From Halovivax gelatinilyticus (lineage in GTDB: Archaea; Halobacteriota; Halobacteria; Halobacteriales; Natrialbaceae), in NCBI RefSeq assembly GCF_024300625.1, contig NZ_CP101322.1:323992-387991 (forward strand): a DNA stretch of 64,000 bases, read 5' to 3'. The notes below the pieces were generated by a model. The model was not told the origin of the DNA. It searched no databases and worked only from the letters and a program-made list of their open reading frames with translations. Below, in pieces: positions 1 through 7,715 of this stretch. Positions within the stretch are counted from its first letter, which is position 1. Each line of letters begins with the position of its first letter. The translations under genes were made by a program, and so were the position numbers.

Positions 1-467
1 AAATCGGCTTGCAGAACGGGCAAGAACCTGAACACGAGCGACACGCCGAGTCCGAGGAAGCGTCCGGGTGCGCCGGGAACGATTCGCTGAAACGCCGCCT
101 GTGAATCGCGAACGGGCGTCGAGCGGACGTAAGCTGCGCTAACGAGGAGGATCAATCCCACCCGGTAGCCCGCACTCGCCGTGGTGAGTCCGTCGTCGAC
201 GTCGATCCAGGGGGAGCCGAGCGTAACCGCAGAGACGACGACCCCGATACTGAGAAAGCCGAAGATGTACCGGTAGGCGACCAGTGTTCGGCCGATCGAG
301 ATCCCGGCGAACGCGAGAGTGGCGAGTGCGAGAACCGTGAGTCCGACGTGTGCGACGAACGATGTGTGGCCGATCGCGGCGACGGCAAATCCCACCTGAA
401 CGCAGAGCTTCGATCGCGGGTCGAGGCGGTGTGCGAACGTTTCGTCGGGTTCGTAGGTGAGCATCAT
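1..467 (-). CDS. bioN: ECF transporter transmembrane (T) component, partial
   Basis: Reading the minus strand from 467 gives an open frame that leaves the window at base 1 with no stop, so the C-terminus is missing. The protein begins MMLTYEPDET and contains HRLDPRSKL, the entry signature of CbiQ/BioN/EcfT proteins, followed by several hydrophobic helices. T components couple the substrate-binding S protein to the ATPases in the membrane. The start ATG overlaps the stop of the upstream ATPase gene in an ATGA arrangement, which implies translational coupling. Two ATG codons lie in tandem (467 and 464); either could be used. Function is assigned from the family motif and the bioY neighbour. Confidence 0.85.
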   Translation of the reverse strand, partial: MMLTYEPDETFAHRLDPRSKLCVQVGFAVAAIGHTSFVAHVGLTVLALATLAFAGISIGRTLVAYRYIFGFLSIGVVVSAVTLGSPWIDVDDGLTTASAGYRVGLILLVSAAYVRSTPVRDSQAAFQRIVPGAPGRFLGLGVSLVFRFLPVLQAD

Positions 468-1177
468 CTCTCCGATCCGGTTCGAACGCCGATCTCGCTC
501 GCGGCGAGTTCGGCCATCGCCCGGTCGGGTTCGTCGTCGATAGCGACGTGTCCGTCGGCCATGGCGATGACGCGATCGGCGAGGTCGATCACCTCGGCCG
601 GGTCGTGCGTCGAGACGATCACGCCGGTACCAGACGCCGAGAGCGACGCGAGTTGCTCGCGAACCGAGCGGCGGGCGGGATCGTCCAGCCCGGAGAAGGG
701 TTCGTCGAGGACGAGGTGAGACGGCGCCATCGCGAGCGCGCCGGCGATCGCCACCCGCGACTGCTCGCCACCGGAGAGTTCGTCGATTCGTTCGTCACCC
801 CGTCCGTTCATGTTCACGGCTTCTAGAGCGCGTTCGACGCGATCGTCGATGACGTCACGTTCGAGTCCCAGGTTCTCCGGGCCGAACGCGACGTCGGCCG
901 CGACGGTCGCGGCGACGAACTGGTCGCGTGGGTGTTGAAAGACCATGCCGACGGCCGAGCGGGCCGCGACGAGATCGGCGGCGACCGGCGTTCCGTCGAC
1001 TCGAACGCGTCCGTCGGCGGGTTCGAGTAGCCCATTGGTGTGGCGCAATAGCGTCGTCTTTCCGCTTCCGTTCGGGCCGACGAGAACGACGAATTCGCCG
1101 TCATCGATGGTGAGCGATACGGAGTGGAGGATATTCGCCCCGCCGTATGCGAACGAGACGTCGTCGAATTCGATCAT
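464..1177 (-). CDS. bioM: ECF transporter ATP-binding protein (biotin)
   Basis: A 237-residue ABC ATPase of the energy-coupling-factor (CbiO/BioM) type. Walker A GPNGSGKTT lies at residues 34-42, the Q-loop is in FQHPRDQF, the signature is LSGGE, and Walker B is LVLDEPFSGLD followed by the switch His in STHD. It would power biotin uptake with BioY and BioN. It starts 7 bases after the bioY stop and overlaps bioN by 4 bases, so the three genes form one operon. Length is normal for the family. The single ATPase gene means it probably acts as a homodimer, which is inference. Confidence 0.9.
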   Translation of the reverse strand: MIEFDDVSFAYGGANILHSVSLTIDDGEFVVLVGPNGSGKTTLLRHTNGLLEPADGRVRVDGTPVAADLVAARSAVGMVFQHPRDQFVAATVAADVAFGPENLGLERDVIDDRVERALEAVNMNGRGDERIDELSGGEQSRVAIAGALAMAPSHLVLDEPFSGLDDPARRSVREQLASLSASGTGVIVSTHDPAEVIDLADRVIAMADGHVAIDDEPDRAMAELAASEIGVRTGSER

Positions 1178-1184
1178 CGGACAG

Positions 1185-1841
1185 TCAGGTTGGATCGACG
1201 ATCTCGCTTCGCACGACGGCGACGGCGGCGACCATTTTTATCAGTTCACCGATGAGAAACGGGGCGACGTAGAGGGCGAGGGCCTCGGTGGGCGAGAGGG
1301 CGAGTAGCCACATCCCGTACGTCGCTCCCATCGCGTAGATGATGACGGTCGCGATCACGAGCGCGACGACGAGACGGACGGTCCCGACCTCCGCCGGGTT
1401 ACGGACCTGAGATCGTTCGAAGAAGCCCGGGCGGTCGATCCCCGTCGCTTCCGGATCGATCCCACGGCGTCCGATCCCAGCCCGACCGTGAACGATCGCA
1501 CCGATAACGAACGCGGCGATGGGATACGACCAGAGGAAGCCGGCCGTATCTCCGACGAGCGCACCGAATCCGGCGCTTCCACCGGCGAAAACCGGTGCAC
1601 CCGCGGCGCCCGCTGCCAGGTACAGCGCCATCGCCGTCGGCCCCCAGATCGGTCCCAGATAGAGCCCGGCCAGGAAGACGAAGAGAACCTGTAAGGTAAG
1701 CGGTGCCGGTGAGATCGGTATCGGAATCGAAAACAGCGCGGTCGCCCCGGTCAACGCAGCCAGCAGCGCCGCCCTCGCGAACGGCTTGACGACCGCGCCG
1801 GGGACCAGCGAGACGGATCGGCGCTCGTAATCGGTAGACAT
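1185..1841 (-). CDS. bioY: Biotin transporter substrate-binding component BioY
   Basis: A 218-residue, strongly hydrophobic protein with about six membrane segments. It shows the BioY pattern PISPAPLTLQVLFVFLAGL near residue 40 and Gly-rich helices (YLAAGAAGAPVFAGG). BioY is the S component that binds biotin in the membrane. It heads the bioY-bioM-bioN operon. A perfect 10+10 inverted repeat matching the BirA operator consensus lies just upstream at 1856-1885, so repression by biotin-loaded BirA is likely. Substrate assignment rests on both the BioY family match and this operator. Confidence 0.93.
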   Translation of the reverse strand: MSTDYERRSVSLVPGAVVKPFARAALLAALTGATALFSIPIPISPAPLTLQVLFVFLAGLYLGPIWGPTAMALYLAAGAAGAPVFAGGSAGFGALVGDTAGFLWSYPIAAFVIGAIVHGRAGIGRRGIDPEATGIDRPGFFERSQVRNPAEVGTVRLVVALVIATVIIYAMGATYGMWLLALSPTEALALYVAPFLIGELIKMVAAVAVVRSEIVDPT

Positions 1842-1855
1842 GCCCGGACCTCTCG

Positions 1856-1885
1856 CGTAAACCGACGTAATATCTTCGGTTTACG
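1856..1885 (-). promoter_or_regulatory. BirA-type biotin operator upstream of bioY
   Basis: A perfect inverted repeat with 10-base arms (CGTAAACCGA at 1856-1865 and its complement at 1876-1885) and a 10-base spacer. Read as GTAAACC-N14-GGTTTAC it matches the established BirA box (GTAAACC, spacer of about 14-16, GGTTTAC). It sits 14 bases before the bioY ATG, where a repressor would cover the start of transcription or the TATA region. The AT-rich spacer (GTAATAT) may contain promoter bases. Confidence 0.88.
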
Positions 1886-2179
1886 AGTGGTTGAATAGAG
1901 CTCGAATGCGCGGTGGCGAGATATATCGAAGTCGAGGAGCGAGTGCGTACTTTCGATGTGGTGAGTGGTTAACTGAGAGCGAGTGCGTACTCATGTGCGC
2001 ACGCGTGTACAACGAGGCGTTCTCCGAGTCGATGGACGAGGTGGCAGGCGTGAGTGACGTGATCGAAGCGGACGATGTCACGGCTGAAGAGGTTTCAGAT
2101 CCGAAGATGAAGAACACGGCAATCGTTATTTCGACACTCGATACGAACGGAGCCGGCCTGGAGGCGACCGTCCGACGAC
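1886..2179. other. Intergenic stretch with 15-bp direct repeats and an unassigned open frame
   Basis: No recognised gene lies between the bio operator and the gene ending at 2180. A plus-strand frame is open from about 1906 past 2180; from ATG 1993 it reads MCARVYNEAFSESMDEVAGV and has codon use like a real gene, but it runs antisense into the next gene and matches nothing I know. GAGCGAGTGCGTACT occurs twice, at 1937-1951 and 1977-1991 (period 40). It may be a gene remnant or a leader; I cannot decide. Confidence 0.35.
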
Positions 2180-2470
2180 TCAGTGGTGGTGACCGGTCGC
2201 ATCGGCGTAGCTCACGCCGAACCGTTCCTCGAAGAGGTCCATTATCTGTGCTTCCTGCGCTTCGAGTTCGTCGTCGGCACCGTCGCCGTGGTGAACGAGA
2301 TGATGTGCGCGACTGGCGAACGAGAGCAAGACGATGTCGCCGACCGTCTCCGACGGCGACTGCTCACCTTCGGCGAGGAGGTCAACGAGCCCGGTCGGCA
2401 GGGTTACGTCGTCTCCGTCCCCCGTTTCCGATTCGATGCTGAACGTCGTCGTGGATACCGGTTCATCCAT
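2180..2470 (-). CDS. Small conserved haloarchaeal protein (DUF7545-like)
   Basis: A 96-residue acidic protein beginning MDEPVSTTTFSIESETGD and ending in a His-rich tail (TGHHH). It resembles the small haloarchaeal family I remember as DUF7545; the family name is from memory, not a search. I chose the ATG at 2470 because the upstream part of the frame is Arg-rich and unlike halophilic protein. It contains SFASRAHHLVHHGDGADDELEAQE and FEERFGVSYADATG, giving a run of His residues that could bind metal. Function is unknown. Confidence 0.7.
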   Translation of the reverse strand: MDEPVSTTTFSIESETGDGDDVTLPTGLVDLLAEGEQSPSETVGDIVLLSFASRAHHLVHHGDGADDELEAQEAQIMDLFEERFGVSYADATGHHH

Positions 2471-2578
2471 ACCGGTACACTCGCGTGCCAGCCTAAAGGT
2501 TCTCCGGCTACGAACGCCCCGTCGGACCGCTCCGATCGCGGTCAGTCGAACCCGCAAACGATCCACGAAACGCAGTTT

Positions 2579-3025
2579 TCACGCCTCCTCTCCGGCAGCC
2601 AACTGCCGTATCTCGTCCCAGCGACCGTTCGCGACGAGTTTGCCCTGAAGCCGACTGGCGTACTCCTGCGCGAGTCGGTCTGCGGCCTGTAGTTCTTCCT
2701 CCGAGACGCCGTCGTCACCGAGGCCGATCGCCGACTTAATCGACGAGAACAGGCCACTGCCGCCGGCGTCGCCCGTTGGCTGGCCACCCATCGCCCCAGC
2801 CTGGGATCGCATCGCATCGAACTCGGGAAGGATGTGTGGCACCTTCTCCGTGTCGGCGACGATCTTCGCCCGTTCGGGGTCCTCGACGTCTTCGATCTCG
2901 AATTCCGTCGCCGTCATGATGAGCGACCACTCCTGGTTCGTAAACCGGGAGTCGACGACGCGAGACGAGAATTCTCCGTCCAGGCTCATCCGCTCGCCGA
3001 CGATGTGGTCGGTCCACTCGGTCAT
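2579..3025 (-). CDS. DUF5799-like haloarchaeal protein
   Basis: A 148-residue acidic soluble protein. The first half has a compact conserved look (MTEWTDHIVGERMSLDGEF, then EFEIEDVEDPERAKIVADT); a Gly-rich linker (residues about 80-105) precedes a helical C-terminal part. The order matches the haloarchaeal DUF5799 family as I recall it; no function is established. It stands alone, about 100 bases upstream of the DUF7545-like gene on the same strand. Confidence 0.75.
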   Translation of the reverse strand: MTEWTDHIVGERMSLDGEFSSRVVDSRFTNQEWSLIMTATEFEIEDVEDPERAKIVADTEKVPHILPEFDAMRSQAGAMGGQPTGDAGGSGLFSSIKSAIGLGDDGVSEEELQAADRLAQEYASRLQGKLVANGRWDEIRQLAAGEEA

Positions 3026-3297
3026 AGGCGGACGTTCTTCGGGAACGGCTAAGAGAGTTTCCCACGCGGGCGAGTCGAATCCGACGAGCGAGCGTCCGCA
3101 GCGTCGATTCGGACAGCGGTCAGTGACGATCGCTGCTCCTGACGACGACCGTCACGGTACTCAGTTGATTGCAGAACCCATCGAGACGACTGACAATACG
3201 CATCGATAGTGAATACCGGTTGGTGGAGACAGCGCCCCGTGTACGCTCTCACGGTTCGCTTCAATGCTACGAACACAACTGCCGGGTGCGTTCGTCC

Positions 3298-3738
3298 CTA
3301 CGATACAGACTTCCTCCCAGTCAGTGAGTCCGGATCGAGTCGGAAGTCGTGAAACTCGATCTCCGATCGGGGGCGATCGAACACGTCGACGGTGGGAATT
3401 TCGATCGCCCACATCCGCTGTACGGCGACCGATTCGTACGGAAGGTCCGTCAGCTCTTCGAGCCTGCCCGTCGCGACCACGCTGTGCCACCCCTCGTTCA
3501 CTTCGTCGTAGGTGACGAGCGACACCGGGTTATCGATGATTGTCTCCTTACTCGATCCGGGCGGAAAGGAAAGCCGGAAATATAGGCAGTCGGTCCCTGA
3601 ATCGTAGCCGTATGAAACCGGGAGCGAGGCCGGCGGTTCGCCCGGTTCGGTCGAAAAGGACAGGACTCCGATACCACCCGTTCCCAGTAAATCGACTCGT
3701 TCTTCGTCAGTGAGATGTACCCAGCGTAGACTGGACAT
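3298..3738 (-). CDS. Pyridoxamine 5'-phosphate oxidase-fold flavin/heme-binding protein
   Basis: A 146-residue protein with the split-barrel pattern of PPOX-family proteins: LTDEERVDLLGTGGIGVLSFST at the N-terminus, then a strand pair around PVSYGYD and YFRLSFPPGSSKETII, then VSLVTYDEVNEGWHSVVATGRLEEL. Such proteins bind FMN, F420 or heme and act as oxidoreductases; the substrate is not known. The start at 3738 (MSSLRWVHL) was preferred over 3837 because the homology-like part begins there and the extension is basic and low-acidic. It has no operon partners. Confidence 0.8.
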   Translation of the reverse strand: MSSLRWVHLTDEERVDLLGTGGIGVLSFSTEPGEPPASLPVSYGYDSGTDCLYFRLSFPPGSSKETIIDNPVSLVTYDEVNEGWHSVVATGRLEELTDLPYESVAVQRMWAIEIPTVDVFDRPRSEIEFHDFRLDPDSLTGRKSVS

Positions 3739-3917
3739 GCGCGATACTTCGCGACCCAGCGGGGAAAAACCGACCCTCGAATACCCATCGTTTCGGACGA
3801 AACGGTCGGTGAGCGAGCAGCTTATGATAATGAACACGATGGTCGTACAATCCGCTAACAGAACGGCAGGTTCACAGAAAACGAGCGGTCACCGATCCTC
3901 GTCCGCGGTCACGAGAC

Positions 3918-4298
3918 TCAGAACGATATTTCGGCGTGTAGATCGCTCTTCAGTGCGTCGTGGACCTTACAGAGTTCGTTCGCTCGTTCGACGACCGCGC
4001 TCGCGGTTTCCTCGTCGACGTCCGCGTCGGTTTCGATGTCGAAATGGATCGACGCCAGTTTGTCGTCGTCGTTGAGTTCGCCGGTCGCCTCGATCGTGAT
4101 TTCACCGAGTTCGCCGGCGTCGCGCTGTTTCGCACCGACGCGAAGCGCGGGGACGTAGCAACTCGCGTAGGACGCGAGCAGGCTCTCGAGCGTGTCCGGC
4201 CCCTCTTCGCCGCCGGAATCGAGCGTCACGTCGAAGTCGCGGATCTCGGTCGTCGCTACGTAGCCTTCCTCGGACGTCGTGGTCACGTTCTTTGACAT
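3918..4298 (-). CDS. OsmC family protein
   Basis: A 126-residue OsmC/Ohr-fold protein. The two conserved cysteines appear as YASCYVPALRVGAKQRDAG (Cys near residue 47) and ELCKVHDAL (Cys near residue 109). OsmC proteins reduce organic hydroperoxides using this cysteine pair, often as dimers in the cytosol. Length is normal for the short archaeal form. It is a single gene. Confidence 0.88.
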   Translation of the reverse strand: MSKNVTTTSEEGYVATTEIRDFDVTLDSGGEEGPDTLESLLASYASCYVPALRVGAKQRDAGELGEITIEATGELNDDDKLASIHFDIETDADVDEETASAVVERANELCKVHDALKSDLHAEISF

Positions 4299-4387
4299 AG
4301 CAGTCGAACCATCGACGGCCCGGGGTGTAAACGTTGTTTTCTGGATCGACGAACCGTTCGATTCCGGTATCGGTCCGGGCGGTCGGT

Positions 4388-5101
4388 TCAGATCGAGACC
4401 GGTTCGTCCGCCTCGAGGACGGTCACCTCGGCTTCGGAGCCGGTTTCTGCGACGGCGTCGACGAAGTCGGCCGGATCCTGTTCGATCGGCGGGAAGGTGT
4501 CGTAGTGCTGCGGGAAGGCGACGTCGACGCCGAGCCAGTCGACGGCGATGGCCGCCTGCTGTGGCCCCATCGTGAAGTGGTCGCCGATCGGGACGGCCGC
4601 CGCGTCGGGGTCTAGGAAGGCGCCGACCACGTCGCGCATCTCGCTCATCAGGCTGGTATCGCCGGTGTGGTAGAACGTCGTCGTTCCGGAGTCGGTCGGG
4701 TCGCCGTCACTGACGAGGAGGCCGGTTGGCATCCCGGCGTCGACGTCGTACTCGGTCATGATTCCGTTCGTGTGGTCGGCTCTGACCATCGTGACGTGGG
4801 CGTCGTCACAGACGACCGTCCCGCCCAAGTTCATCCCCATTCCGCCGACCGCGTCCTCGAAGCCGAACTCCTCCTGACAGTACGACGTGAGTTCCGGCGT
4901 CGCGACGAGCGTGGCGTCGGCGAAGGCACCGGCGTCGGCGATGTGGTCTGCGTGGCCGTGGGTCAACAGGACGTAGTCCGGGTCGTCGACGTCCTCGGGC
5001 GTCGCCGACGTCTTCGGGTTGTCGAAAAACGGATCGACGACGAGCGACGTTTCTCCGACCGATACGTGCCAGGTCGAGTGACCGTGCCAGGTGAGTTCCA
5101 T
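4388..5101 (-). CDS. UPF0173-type metallo-beta-lactamase-fold hydrolase
   Basis: A 237-residue MBL-fold protein starting [11 protein letters not shown], which is the characteristic opening of the UPF0173 family. The metal motif is LTHGHADH (residues about 53-60); further ligands are expected in YHTGDTSLM and at FPQHYDTFP near the C-terminus. The physiological substrate of this family is not known to me. I chose ATG 5101 over 5128 because the family begins at MELTW. Confidence 0.88.
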   Translation of the reverse strand: MELTWHGHSTWHVSVGETSLVVDPFFDNPKTSATPEDVDDPDYVLLTHGHADHIADAGAFADATLVATPELTSYCQEEFGFEDAVGGMGMNLGGTVVCDDAHVTMVRADHTNGIMTEYDVDAGMPTGLLVSDGDPTDSGTTTFYHTGDTSLMSEMRDVVGAFLDPDAAAVPIGDHFTMGPQQAAIAVDWLGVDVAFPQHYDTFPPIEQDPADFVDAVAETGSEAEVTVLEADEPVSI

Positions 5102-5235
5102 GGTCACGCGCCACTTGGCGAACGCCACCCATAAAACTACGAGAAATCGATCGAATCGGATCGAATCGGGTGCTCTTCGTGACCAGCCAAATCACGGAGC
5201 GTGCGTTTTAGGGTGTCGCCGGACAACGAGCGAAC

Positions 5236-5502
5236 ATGCTCGCACTCGACATCGAGCCGTTCATGGTCGAACTGAAAGACGGATCGATTAAAAACGTCGG
5301 ACCGACGAACAAATCAGCCACGGTGAAGCTGTTCGACGTCGAGACGGCCTCCGCTCGAGAATTCGGCGACAAACGGGTCAAATTCGAGTTCGTCGACGAT
5401 GACGGAAACGAGGTGGAAGTTTCGCTCTTTCCCGACGACGTTCACTCGCTGGTAAGCGATATCGAAACACTCGAGGATGAATCACCCGTATTTGAGGAGT
5501 AG
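5236..5502 (+). CDS. Small conserved hypothetical protein
   Basis: An 88-residue acidic protein (begins MLALDIEPFMVELKDGSIKN, ends in a Glu-rich tail). It has an alternating strand pattern that suggests a small beta-rich fold. No catalytic motif is visible and I do not recognise a named family. A TATA-like TTTTA at 5206-5210 lies about 26 bases before the ATG, which fits a leaderless transcript and supports it being a real gene. The DHH/S1 gene follows 87 bases later with its own promoter. Confidence 0.75.
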   Translation: MLALDIEPFMVELKDGSIKNVGPTNKSATVKLFDVETASAREFGDKRVKFEFVDDDGNEVEVSLFPDDVHSLVSDIETLEDESPVFEE

Positions 5503-5513
5503 AGAGACTGATA

Positions 5514-5538
5514 CGCCATAAATACCGAAATAATGGCG
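5514..5538. repeat. Short inverted repeat between the 88-residue gene and the DHH/S1 gene
   Basis: CGCCAT at 5514-5519 is repeated as its complement ATGGCG at 5533-5538, with an AT-rich 13-base centre. It lies after the stop of one gene and before the TTTTA promoter of the next (about 5560). It could be a terminator stem or an operator; nothing decides between them. Confidence 0.4.
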
Positions 5539-5589
5539 GCCGCGCCGTTTCGACAACCGTTTTACGCTCAACCCACTCTACCCGAATAG

Positions 5590-7662
5590 ATGGGTACTTG
5601 CATCATCTGCGACACGCCAGTCGATGGCGAGGTTTGCGAGTTCCACGAAGAAGACGTCTGTTTCATCTTTCGTGGAACCGGAGCCTCACAGCTCACTCCC
5701 CGACGATACTACAAGGGGACCGTCGACGGCTACGCCGACTTCGGCGTCTTCGTCGACATCGGCCCGCGTGTCACCGGCCTGTTGCACCGTAGCGAACTCG
5801 ATACACGACTCGAAAGTCTCGACTGGGAGCCCGGCGATTCGGTCTTCGTCCAGGTCCTTGACGTGCGAGACAACGGAAACGTCGACCTCGGCTGGTCGAT
5901 TCGGGAATCCGAAGACGAGTTCCGCGGGGTCATCGTCGACGACCCGGACGGCGAGTATCGACTCGAAGACGAGGATTCAGCTGAATCCGAACAGTCGACG
6001 GCGGACGTAGACGAGCCGGAAACCACCGCAACGGCGGAAACGGCGACGGCTGCTCCCTCGGCGGGTGACGGGGCGAACGAAGGCGGCGCGACCGCCGAAG
6101 CGCCGTCGGGAACCGGCTCGACTACCGTACCCGAACCCGACGAAGCGAGCGCGGACGCGACGCTCGCGCGGACGACCGTCGACGCCATCGACGATCAGGT
6201 CGGGGCGATCGTCAGGCTGGAAGGTGTCGTCGCCGGCGTCCGCCAGACGAGCGGCCCGACGATCTTCGAACTGCGCGACGAAACGGGAACGATCGAGTGT
6301 GCGGCGTTCGAGGAGGCCGGCGTTCGCGCCTACCCGGACGTCGACGTCGACGACGCGGTCGCCCTCGAAGGCGAAGTCGAAAACCACCACGGCGATCTAC
6401 AGATCGAGACGGAATCGCTCACCGTCCTGACCGACGACGACAGGGACGCCGTCCTCACCCGCCACGAAGAAGCGGTCGAAGCCGAGGCTCGACCGGTTCG
6501 CGTCGAGCCACTCGGCGGCCACGACGGCGTCGGCGCGCTCGAATCCGAACTGACCGACGCCGCGACGACGATCCGTCGCGCCGTCATGGAGGCCAGACCC
6601 GTCGTTATCCGTCACAGCGACACCGCAGACGGCTACATCGCGGGCGCGGCGATCGAACACGCCCTGTTGCCGTTGATTCGAGAGAAGCACACGCGCGACG
6701 ACGCCGTCTACCACTACGTCGACCGTCGCCCGCTCGAGGGCCACGCGTACGATATGGACGACGCGACGGGCGACGTCTCAGCGATGCTCGACGCGCGCAG
6801 CCGCCACGGTGAGGCGCTCCCGCTCGTCATCCTCGTCGACGCGGGTTCGACCGCCGAGTCGGTCGACGCCTACGAACTACTCGCCCAGTACGGCGCCGAT
6901 CGACTCGTCGTGGACAGTTCGGTCGCGGACGAAGTGGCCGCCGACGTCGTCTCCACGGCCGTCACGCCGACCGAACGAGACGACTCGTTGACGACGACGG
7001 CGCTCGCCGCGACGCTCGCCGCGAGCGTCAACGACGACGTCCGCGAGGATCTCGCCCACGTACCCGCGCTTAGCTACTGGGAGTCACCCCCCGACGCCTA
7101 CGTCGAACTCGCGGCCGAAGTGGGCTACGACGCTGATGCGCTCGCCGACCGACGGAACGCCGTCGCGCTCGAAGCGCACTACCAGTCGTACAACGACAAG
7201 CGGGAACTGATCGCGGACCTGCTCTTCGACGCGGCGGGCGAACTGGCCGCCCACGTCGCCGATCAGTTCCGCGATAAACTCTCGACCGAACTCGAAACTG
7301 CGCGCGAAAACACGACCGTCCGCGGCATCAACGGCGTCACCGTCACGGTTCTCGATACGGCGGCCTACACGCACCGGTACGACTTCCCGCCGACCGATCT
7401 CCTCCTCGACGAACTCCACCGGCGCGAACGCGACCGGACGGACGGTCCGTTCGCGACGCTCGGCGTCGACGAGGCGGAGCTGTCGGTCAGAACGACCGAC
7501 CCGATCGACGTCCGCGACCTCGGCGAGGCGATCGAGTCCGCCGTCCCGGACGCGGGCGTCCACACCGTCGGCGGCTCCGACGGCTCCGTCGCGTTCTTGA
7601 AGGGCGAGCGCGATGCCGTCGAAGACGCGGCGATCGAGGCGTTAGGCGAACTGCTCGGCTGA
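5590..7662 (+). CDS. S1/OB-fold DHH-family protein with decayed active site
   Basis: A 690-residue protein. A small zinc-binding motif (C4-x2-C7-x8-C16-x2-H19) is followed by an S1 RNA-binding domain (residues about 38-105), an acidic Ala/Glu-rich linker (110-190), an OB-fold nucleic-acid domain (about 195-280) and a RecJ-like DHH plus DHHA1 region (about 320-690). The usual DHH triad reads VDSS at 441-444, and motif I reads HSDTADG (342-348) rather than the H-x-D-x-D-G form, so nuclease activity is probably lost. It may be a structural RecJ/Cdc45-like partner. The start ATG has a TTTTA box about 28 bases upstream. Confidence 0.85.
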   Translation: MGTCIICDTPVDGEVCEFHEEDVCFIFRGTGASQLTPRRYYKGTVDGYADFGVFVDIGPRVTGLLHRSELDTRLESLDWEPGDSVFVQVLDVRDNGNVDLGWSIRESEDEFRGVIVDDPDGEYRLEDEDSAESEQSTADVDEPETTATAETATAAPSAGDGANEGGATAEAPSGTGSTTVPEPDEASADATLARTTVDAIDDQVGAIVRLEGVVAGVRQTSGPTIFELRDETGTIECAAFEEAGVRAYPDVDVDDAVALEGEVENHHGDLQIETESLTVLTDDDRDAVLTRHEEAVEAEARPVRVEPLGGHDGVGALESELTDAATTIRRAVMEARPVVIRHSDTADGYIAGAAIEHALLPLIREKHTRDDAVYHYVDRRPLEGHAYDMDDATGDVSAMLDARSRHGEALPLVILVDAGSTAESVDAYELLAQYGADRLVVDSSVADEVAADVVSTAVTPTERDDSLTTTALAATLAASVNDDVREDLAHVPALSYWESPPDAYVELAAEVGYDADALADRRNAVALEAHYQSYNDKRELIADLLFDAAGELAAHVADQFRDKLSTELETARENTTVRGINGVTVTVLDTAAYTHRYDFPPTDLLLDELHRRERDRTDGPFATLGVDEAELSVRTTDPIDVRDLGEAIESAVPDAGVHTVGGSDGSVAFLKGERDAVEDAAIEALGELLG

Positions 7663-7715
7663 GCACGCTCGCGGGTCCGACACGCTTATTCGGAATCGAC
7701 CACCAGCTAGTGGTA

